A DNA stretch of 64,000 bases from Herbinix sp. (GTDB lineage Bacteria; Bacillota; Clostridia; Lachnospirales; Lachnospiraceae): NCBI GenBank assembly GCA_029256105.1, contig JAQSYO010000015.1, positions 62,001 through 126,000 of the forward strand, given 5' to 3'. Under the pieces are notes generated by a model. That model worked only from the letters and a program-made list of their open reading frames with translations. It made no database searches and was not told the DNA's origin. The position numbers and the translations under genes were made by a program. This document shows positions 58,561 to 64,000 of the stretch, piece by piece. Each line of letters starts with the position of its first letter. Position 1 is the first letter of the stretch.

Positions 58561-59154
58561 TTATAAGCTTTTACGAACAATTACCTCTCCACCCAAATCC
58601 TTAAACACTGTAAATCCGTATTTCTCATAGATTGAATATGGTCCATGATAACTATGAGTATTTACTTCACCGGTTCCCGGATATGCTTCTACGTATGTAA
58701 ATCCCTCTTCGAAAGCATCCATACAGACTCTATTTAATAATAAAGATGCAATACCTTTCCGACGCATATGAGGTGCAATTGAAAAACATACAATTGATTT
58801 AACTTTTTCATAAGAACTAATATTCTCCCATAGCTCAGGACATTTTTCTTTACTTAGACTTTCATAATTTTCTTTATCATTCGTATTACACCAACCAACA
58901 ACATTACCGTCTTCATAAGCTAGATAACCTTTTAAAATTCCATTTTGAATATATTTCAGCGCTAGATTCCGTTTAAAGCAATTTCCACCAACTGCAGTAT
59001 ATTTCTTACTTTCATCTTCTAATGTATCATTCCAGTGATACCAGACACAATAGCAGCCGCTCCATTCTATATTGTCAGTAAAAGCAATATTATCAAAGTA
59101 TTCTAGATAGTCATTTGCCAATTCCGGTGATAGTTTCTTGATTTCAATCGTCAT
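58561..59154 (-). CDS. GNAT-family N-acetyltransferase
   Basis: This 197-residue acetyltransferase has the acetyl-CoA loop APHMRRKGIASLLLNRV (R-R-K-G-I-A) and a fold with GYLAYEDGNVVGWCN. The substrate is unknown. I chose ATG 59154 with GTGGAGG upstream; a second start is nearby. It lies 44 bp downstream of the GxGD-motif membrane protein gene, so the two may be co-transcribed. Confidence 0.87.
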   Translation of the reverse strand: MTIEIKKLSPELANDYLEYFDNIAFTDNIEWSGCYCVWYHWNDTLEDESKKYTAVGGNCFKRNLALKYIQNGILKGYLAYEDGNVVGWCNTNDKENYESLSKEKCPELWENISSYEKVKSIVCFSIAPHMRRKGIASLLLNRVCMDAFEEGFTYVEAYPGTGEVNTHSYHGPYSIYEKYGFTVFKDLGGEVIVRKSL

Positions 59155-59198
59155 TTTCATCCTCCACACTAATAAAGCTTCATTTGAATCTCTTTAAC

Positions 59199-59855
59199 TT
59201 AATTATTTAAACATGTTAAATACAACGGTATCAATAATAAAAACGGTATTATCGTTGCTGGAAAACCTTTATACCAAGATTTTTTATAAATAAAGCAGAC
59301 AATAATCCAATTAATTACACAACCAAGAAAAACAGTTGTGCAACCCCATATTAAAATAGTAGTATCTTTTGTGTATTGATACAAAGTCGATAACAAAATA
59401 GCATAATAAACAAAATCCCCCAACCCCTTCGTTGGAACGGGTGATTTGTCCTTAAACGAAATGCCATAAACAATAAGTTTATACATGAGCGGTTTATTAT
59501 TCATAACCTTAGCATTCATAGTATTTTTACCTTTTTTCGTAAAGCTTACGACATCCATTATTCCAACACATAATCCAATTGTAATTGCACTAGTTATTGG
59601 TATGTATCTTCCAATCATAACGCCCCATAGCAACGCTGCTATCATACCAATAGCACTATTAATAATAAGATATTTTTTATTATACGGTTTTTTTACATAT
59701 ATAAATACATAAACCATTCCTATAATTGCTGTAATTATTAGGAGCAAATTATTCTTTATTTCCAATATAAATACTGAGAGAATAGTCAAAGCTATAATTA
59801 CAATGATAACTGAATGTAAGATAGATTCTTTGAGCTTTTCTTTTCGATCTTCCAT
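59199..59855 (-). CDS. Presenilin-like GxGD-motif membrane protein
   Basis: This 218-residue protein has about seven helices. It carries the two-aspartate signature of GxGD intramembrane proteases: IGLCVGIMDVVSFTKKG (Asp101, at a D-x-x-S motif) and PTKGLGDFVYYAILL (Asp147 in GLGD), each in a helix. A Pro-Ala-Thr (199-201, near PAL) precedes the last helix. The spacing, helix order and loop (NNKPLMYKLIVYGISF) resemble archaeal presenilin homologues more than prepilin peptidases. I chose ATG 59855 with GGAGGAAAAGAAT upstream. Activity is unproven. Confidence 0.55.
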   Translation of the reverse strand: MEDRKEKLKESILHSVIIVIIALTILSVFILEIKNNLLLIITAIIGMVYVFIYVKKPYNKKYLIINSAIGMIAALLWGVMIGRYIPITSAITIGLCVGIMDVVSFTKKGKNTMNAKVMNNKPLMYKLIVYGISFKDKSPVPTKGLGDFVYYAILLSTLYQYTKDTTILIWGCTTVFLGCVINWIIVCFIYKKSWYKGFPATIIPFLLLIPLYLTCLNN

Positions 59856-60092
59856 ATTCTTTTCCTCCATTAACAAAAGCAAATATTTTGAACTAATTCC
59901 TTTTAAGCATTCTATATATTTATTTTCTCATTATCAAAATTGCTCTTGGATTACTCCTATAGCTTCTTCTCTTTTTTTGTGCATCCATTTAATATTAATG
60001 TCTTCATAATTTTCCTTCTCTATAATAGTTCATACTTATCAATAAGTGTAACTTATTTGATAAGAGAATTTGAATACTGATAATAATTTCGA

Positions 60093-60653
60093 CTACATAG
60101 GCTTGAGATTTTGGTTTAACCTCTCAATAATTTTATGAAGTCTATTTAACCGTGCTTGATCTGTCTTTGTATCAAAATAAAGACTGGTATAAATACGTTT
60201 TACAGATGGAGACATGACTAAAAAGTTCGAATAAGCTGGCTCTATATCCTTAATTTCATTGATCAATTGATTAATGTGATTATCTGTAATCTCTAAGCGT
60301 TCCTTGGCTTGAAAGCAATTATTTTGTTTGGCTTCCTCAATTTTAGCTCTACCATAATTGGTCATTTTGCCGGTTGCCTCCAGCAATTCCACTAATTTAA
60401 TATTTTTATCCGACCATTCGGTCTTTTTACGTCTCTGAGCAAAATACTTTAGATAGGTATTTTCATCTATACTTTTGATTTGACTATCGATCCAACCATA
60501 ACATAAAGCTTCTTCCAGTGCATCGTTTGCCGATACGGTTTTTGGCCCGCCTTCTTTGCCAAATACAAGCCAGATTCCATCACTAGATTGGCAATTCGCC
60601 TCTAACCATGTTCTAAACTCTTCTCTTGTTGTAAATTGTATTTGTTTCGTCAT
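60093..60653 (-). CDS. YdeI/OmpD-associated family protein
   Basis: This 186-residue cytoplasmic protein has the YdeI N-terminal motif REEFRTWLEANCQSSDGIWL, ALEEALCYGWIDSQIKS and YFAQRRKKTEWSDKNI. The family includes bacteriocin-protection and stress-related proteins; a specific role is not established. ATG 60653 follows AGGAGACGT. It is a single gene. Confidence 0.87.
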   Translation of the reverse strand: MTKQIQFTTREEFRTWLEANCQSSDGIWLVFGKEGGPKTVSANDALEEALCYGWIDSQIKSIDENTYLKYFAQRRKKTEWSDKNIKLVELLEATGKMTNYGRAKIEEAKQNNCFQAKERLEITDNHINQLINEIKDIEPAYSNFLVMSPSVKRIYTSLYFDTKTDQARLNRLHKIIERLNQNLKPM

Positions 60654-60821
60654 ATCAACGTCTCCTATCGTTCATCTTTTCATTTTGCTCGAGTTACAAG
60701 GTTACTAGATTATGTAAACCATGAGAATATTTTATTTTCCAATTATTAGTGTTTAATTCTTCCTTAAGATAATAATTGTGAATAAATGTATGTTGATATT
60801 ATATCTTGAACGAATGAAAAT

Positions 60822-60866
60822 GGCTACCATAATTTTCATATTCACATCTAATGAAAATAGGTAGCC
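60822..60866 (-). terminator. Terminator of the cobA gene
   Basis: On the minus strand GGCTACCTATTTTCAT pairs with ATGAAAATTATGGTAGCC with one bulge, followed by ATTTTCATTC. Confidence 0.75.
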
Positions 60867-60880
60867 TCTCTCTTTTCTGT

Positions 60881-61405
60881 TTATTTTTCAATTCCAACTC
60901 TAGCTTTTATGCCCTTGTCATATGGATGTTTTATTTTATCTATCCTCGAAATATAATCCGCAAGCTCCAATAGCTCCTCAGATGGATTTCTTCCTGTCAT
61001 TACTACCTCCAGATTACTTGGCTTGTTCTTTAAGAAGGTAAGTAGTATACTCTGATCTATAAGATTAAAGTTATACGCAGCAATAATTTCATCCAATACA
61101 AGCATTTGATAATCCCCATTTGATGCCTTATTCATAACAGTTTCGAGCAAATTACTATATACTTCTTTTGCTCTCACCTTTGTTTCTTCTGACATCTTGG
61201 AGTAAAATCCAAAGAATTCACCACCCGAAACGACTTCAATAGGGATAATCGTTTTTAATATATTCAATTCACTTGATTTATTGTCTTTTAAAAATTGAGT
61301 AAAGATTACCTTTCCTCCGTTACCAGCACATCGAATGCTAAGACCTACTGCAGCAGTTGTTTTCCCTTTTCCTTCGCCTTCATAGATATGGATTAATCCA
61401 TTCAT
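60881..61405 (-). CDS. cobA: Cob(I)alamin adenosyltransferase, CobA/BtuR type
   Basis: This 174-residue enzyme transfers the adenosyl group of ATP to cob(I)alamin or a corrinoid. The P-loop is [13 protein letters not shown], and [12 protein letters not shown] and [19 protein letters not shown] are family motifs. Its ATG overlaps the CobQ stop in ATGA (4 bp), which indicates translational coupling. The genes cobQ, cobA and the upstream cobD-like gene form part of a cobamide synthesis cluster. Confidence 0.94.
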   Translation of the reverse strand: MNGLIHIYEGEGKGKTTAAVGLSIRCAGNGGKVIFTQFLKDNKSSELNILKTIIPIEVVSGGEFFGFYSKMSEETKVRAKEVYSNLLETVMNKASNGDYQMLVLDEIIAAYNFNLIDQSILLTFLKNKPSNLEVVMTGRNPSEELLELADYISRIDKIKHPYDKGIKARVGIEK

Positions 61406-62910
61406 ATTCCCATCTCCAAGATTTCATATATTTTTTTCATATCTAAATGCTTTCGTAATGTATCGGCTAAAATGTCATATTGCCTGTCTTTATATTTTTG
61501 ATAATTTGATACATTAATATGATCCATTGAAATACCTTTTTCTTTCGCTAAAGAAAGTATTAGTTGCTTTGCCACCTGTTCGCTATCAAAGACTCCATGA
61601 ATATAAGTACCATATACATTTCCGGAATAAGCACCGTCGTACTTTGATTTTTCGTCAATAAGCTCCGTTATGGAAGCCATTGGTGACAAAGTAACCTGTG
61701 GCTTTGATGTTCCCATATGAATTTCGTACCCTTCCACTTCTAAATCAGATAGTTGCTTCAGGATTCCTTCCAATTTACATAAGCTACCACTTACTCTTGT
61801 TCTTGTCTTTGTACTCTGAAATACGGTGTCGATGGGTAGAAGACCCATTCCTTTGATGGTTCCCCCCTCTTCTACTTGGCCCAGGTCACTTATGGTTTCC
61901 CCTAACATTTGATATCCACCACAGACTCCAAAAATTACTTTACCAAAATTAGCTGCTTTTAGTATAGAGGCTTCCAAACCGTTTTGTCGCATCCATAATA
62001 AGTCTTTCATCGTATTCTTAGTACCCGGAATAATGATCATATCCGGATTTTTCAATTCGGCTACAGACTTTACATAACGAAGGGATACTCCCTCCAAGCT
62101 CTCTAATATATTAAAATCAGTAAAATTAGATATCCTAGGTAAACGGATTACTGCAATATCAATTAAATCCACTTCTTTTTTTGATGTAAAGCGTTTGGTT
62201 AGGCTGTCTTCATCGTCCACATCAATATTCATATAAGGAATTACCCCAACTACATTAACCTTCGCTCTTTCTTCCAGCATAACGACACCAGGATCTAAGA
62301 TAGTTTTATCTCCTCGGAATTTATTGATGATCAAGCCTTTCACCATTGCTTTTTCATCTTCCTCAAGAAGTATCATGGTGCCAATCAATTGAGCAAACAC
62401 GCCACCACAATCAATATCACCTACAATTAGAACAGGAGCTTTGGCAATTTTTGCCATCCCCATATTAACGATATCCTCAGATTTCAAATTGATTTCTGCT
62501 GGGCTTCCAGCTCCTTCAATTACGATGATATCATAATCCTCTTCTAATTGATGATACGCTTTCATAATCTCCGGAACTAATTGCTTTTTATAACGAAAAT
62601 AATCTTTTGTGCTCATATTCCCAAGTACTTCACCATTCACAATTACTTGGGAACCAACATCATTCGTTGGTTTGAGTAATATGGGATTCATTAAAATCGA
62701 GGGTTTCACACCTGCTGCTTCTGCCTGCATAACCTGGGCTCTTCCCATTTCGAGACCATCTTCTGTTATAAAGGAATTCAATGCCATGTTCTGTGATTTA
62801 AATGGTGCTGCTTTATAACCATCCTGCTTAAATATTCGGCAAAGCCCGGCTACGATCAGACTTTTCCCTGCATTCGACATCGTTCCCTGTATCATAATAG
62901 ATTTTGCCAT
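61402..62910 (-). CDS. cobQ: Cobyric acid synthase CobQ
   Basis: This 502-residue glutamine-dependent enzyme amidates the corrin side chains. It has an N-terminal P-loop-type domain ([11 protein letters not shown]) and [16 protein letters not shown] glutamine amidotransferase domain follows with nucleophile Cys in [14 protein letters not shown] and His in [12 protein letters not shown] chose ATG 62910 with AAAGGAGTCATTC upstream. It lies 124 bp downstream of the threonine-phosphate decarboxylase gene, and no riboswitch was seen in that gap. Confidence 0.95.
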   Translation of the reverse strand: MAKSIMIQGTMSNAGKSLIVAGLCRIFKQDGYKAAPFKSQNMALNSFITEDGLEMGRAQVMQAEAAGVKPSILMNPILLKPTNDVGSQVIVNGEVLGNMSTKDYFRYKKQLVPEIMKAYHQLEEDYDIIVIEGAGSPAEINLKSEDIVNMGMAKIAKAPVLIVGDIDCGGVFAQLIGTMILLEEDEKAMVKGLIINKFRGDKTILDPGVVMLEERAKVNVVGVIPYMNIDVDDEDSLTKRFTSKKEVDLIDIAVIRLPRISNFTDFNILESLEGVSLRYVKSVAELKNPDMIIIPGTKNTMKDLLWMRQNGLEASILKAANFGKVIFGVCGGYQMLGETISDLGQVEEGGTIKGMGLLPIDTVFQSTKTRTRVSGSLCKLEGILKQLSDLEVEGYEIHMGTSKPQVTLSPMASITELIDEKSKYDGAYSGNVYGTYIHGVFDSEQVAKQLILSLAKEKGISMDHINVSNYQKYKDRQYDILADTLRKHLDMKKIYEILEMGI

Positions 62911-63033
62911 GAATGACTCCTTTCCGAAGCCTTGCGCCAACTTTCATTCTCAAGTGTTAAGACGATCATTCTTAACATTTAGGGCTTCACATTTTATATT
63001 TCTTCCAACAAATTTGTATTTTTTAAATTCTTT

Positions 63034-64000
63034 TCATTCTCCCATCAATGCATTTATGAGTTGTCTATTTTCATGCCGTGTTTTTATTACAATCCGGTAA
63101 TAACCTTCTTCAAGTCCTTTGTAGTTACTACAATCACGAATTAAAATCCCTTTATTCAAACATTTTTCATATAGTCCCTTTTCTGCTTTGAAGAATATAT
63201 AATTCGCCATAGATTCATATAATCTAAACCTTAAATTAGTCAATTCGTTAATCAAATATGCTCTTTCTTCTTTCAGTACTTCCATAGATTGCTTCACATA
63301 TTCCGTTTCTTTTAAGGCAGCAATTCCTGCCATCTGCGCAGGTATTGATACATTCCATGGTTGAGAAGAAAGCTTCATCCGATTAATCAGCTCTTTATCA
63401 CTGCATATTCCATACCCTAGACGCAAACCGGGCATCGCATATAATTTAGTAAATGCCTTTAGGATAAATAAATTCTTTGATCTATTACATAAATCCTTCA
63501 TAGTGTAAGCCTTTGGGTCCTGAACAAAATCCATAAAACATTCATCTACTACTAATAAAACATTATTTTTCTCACATTGCTTCAGTATCTCCTCCATCAA
63601 TTTTCTGCCAATCAAATTACCTGTCGGATTATTAGGACTACATAAGAATATTATGTCAACTTTATCGGTAATGAACTGTAAAAAATCTTCTTGCAATGTA
63701 AAATTTGTATTTTCCTTTGTCTGATAATAATTCATCTCGCAATCCATCATTTGTAGGGCTTGTTCATATTCATTAAAAGTGGGGATAGCGATCAAGGCTT
63801 TCTTCGGTTTTTTACTCAATACAATAGAAAATATGAGATCGGCTGCTCCATTACCGCATATGATCTGTTCCATCGGTATTTGCTCAGCTGTGGAAATTGC
63901 TTCTCTTAATTGGTGGCATTGCGTATCCGGATAACAATTTGATAGGGTAACCCCTTCGCAGGCTGCCTGAATGACACCTTGAGGAATACCTAATAAGTTT
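63034..64000 (-). CDS. cobD: Threonine-phosphate decarboxylase (CobD), start beyond window
   Basis: This PLP enzyme of fold type I makes the aminopropanol linker of cobamides. The reading frame is open to the window edge and starts with GIPQGVIQAACEGV, then SNCYPDTQCHQLREAIS, NGAADLIFS, SPNNPTGNLIG and VDECFMDFV. The catalytic Lys is in LFILKAFTKLYAMPGLRLGYG, a segment shared with HisC-type aminotransferases. The adjacency to cobQ and cobA supports CobD over HisC. The true start lies beyond 64000. Confidence 0.85.
   Translation of the reverse strand, partial: NLLGIPQGVIQAACEGVTLSNCYPDTQCHQLREAISTAEQIPMEQIICGNGAADLIFSIVLSKKPKKALIAIPTFNEYEQALQMMDCEMNYYQTKENTNFTLQEDFLQFITDKVDIIFLCSPNNPTGNLIGRKLMEEILKQCEKNNVLLVVDECFMDFVQDPKAYTMKDLCNRSKNLFILKAFTKLYAMPGLRLGYGICSDKELINRMKLSSQPWNVSIPAQMAGIAALKETEYVKQSMEVLKEERAYLINELTNLRFRLYESMANYIFFKAEKGLYEKCLNKGILIRDCSNYKGLEEGYYRIVIKTRHENRQLINALMGE

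Overview
The window is AT-rich DNA with strong AGGAGG-type ribosome sites and short bacterial operons, and it looks like a chromosomal segment of an anaerobic, low-GC Firmicute. Supporting signs are a secreted GH11 xylanase, a 2x[4Fe-4S] aldo/keto reductase, an iron-sulfur flavoprotein, cobamide synthesis genes, many MacB/FtsX-type ABC exporters and small Gly/Cys-rich proteins. A Lachnospiraceae-like, plant-polymer-degrading Clostridium is my best guess; this is inference, as no marker gene is present. I see no rRNA, tRNA, CRISPR array, integrase, transposase or phage gene.

Layout. 1-2.3 kb: a decayed module (MFS transporter, ferredoxin-type aldo/keto reductase, divergent MerR), each gene broken once. 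2.5-4.7 kb: an intact equivalent (iron-sulfur flavoprotein, aldo/keto reductase, divergent MerR) with a textbook MerR operator. 4.8-8 kb: GntR regulator and GH38-like glycosidase. 8.9-11.3 kb: MetE-like methyltransferase and LysR. 11.4-17.7 kb: GH18-like/leucine-rich-repeat exported protein, creatininase-family hydrolase, DUF2298 membrane protein and a hypothetical protein. 18-23 kb: MacB-type ABC exporter with a divergent TetR. 23.3-27.3 kb: DUF1543 protein, SUMF1-like lipoprotein, GH11 xylanase flanked by a perfect 27-bp inverted repeat, and an S51 peptidase. 27.4-32.5 kb: a second exporter (permease, ATPase, permease) and a DUF5711-like protein. 33-38.5 kb: STAS-like protein, LytR-CpsA-Psr protein, orphan sugar-binding lipoprotein and DUF2569-like protein, separated by long gaps holding two arrays of short tandem repeats.

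38.7-43 kb: a LacI-controlled sugar operon (LacI, Gfo/Idh/MocA dehydrogenase, TIM-barrel isomerase, TolB-like propeller, then an aldo/keto reductase relic) with two identical LacI-type operators. 43.4-44 kb: two tandem Gly/Cys-rich mini-proteins. 44.2-48.5 kb: ABC-2 transporter and a two-component system. 48.8-50.2 kb: hydrolase, MerR and a second aldo/keto reductase relic. 50.4-52 kb: a Lys/Asp/Cys repeat protein and an orphan protein with a possible nucleoside-hydrolase/TIR-like fold. 52.4-57.5 kb: VWA plus solute-binding fusion with a coiled-coil membrane partner, then a chemotaxis receptor. 57.8-60.7 kb: amidase, GNAT, a presenilin-like GxGD membrane protein and a YdeI-like protein. 60.9 kb to the end: cobalamin genes (cobA, cobQ, and a threonine-phosphate decarboxylase cut by the edge).

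Three themes stand out. MerR regulators sit beside redox enzymes or a hydrolase, each with a promoter whose -35 and -10 boxes are exactly 19 bp apart, and the aldo/keto reductases around them are decaying: one carries a nonsense codon and two are C-terminal relics. Several small, repetitive or orphan proteins have no assignable function. The most unusual candidates are the GxGD protease-like protein, the paired Gly/Cys mini-proteins, the Lys/Asp/Cys repeat protein and the xylanase between inverted repeats. No single multi-gene system here can be called new from sequence alone.
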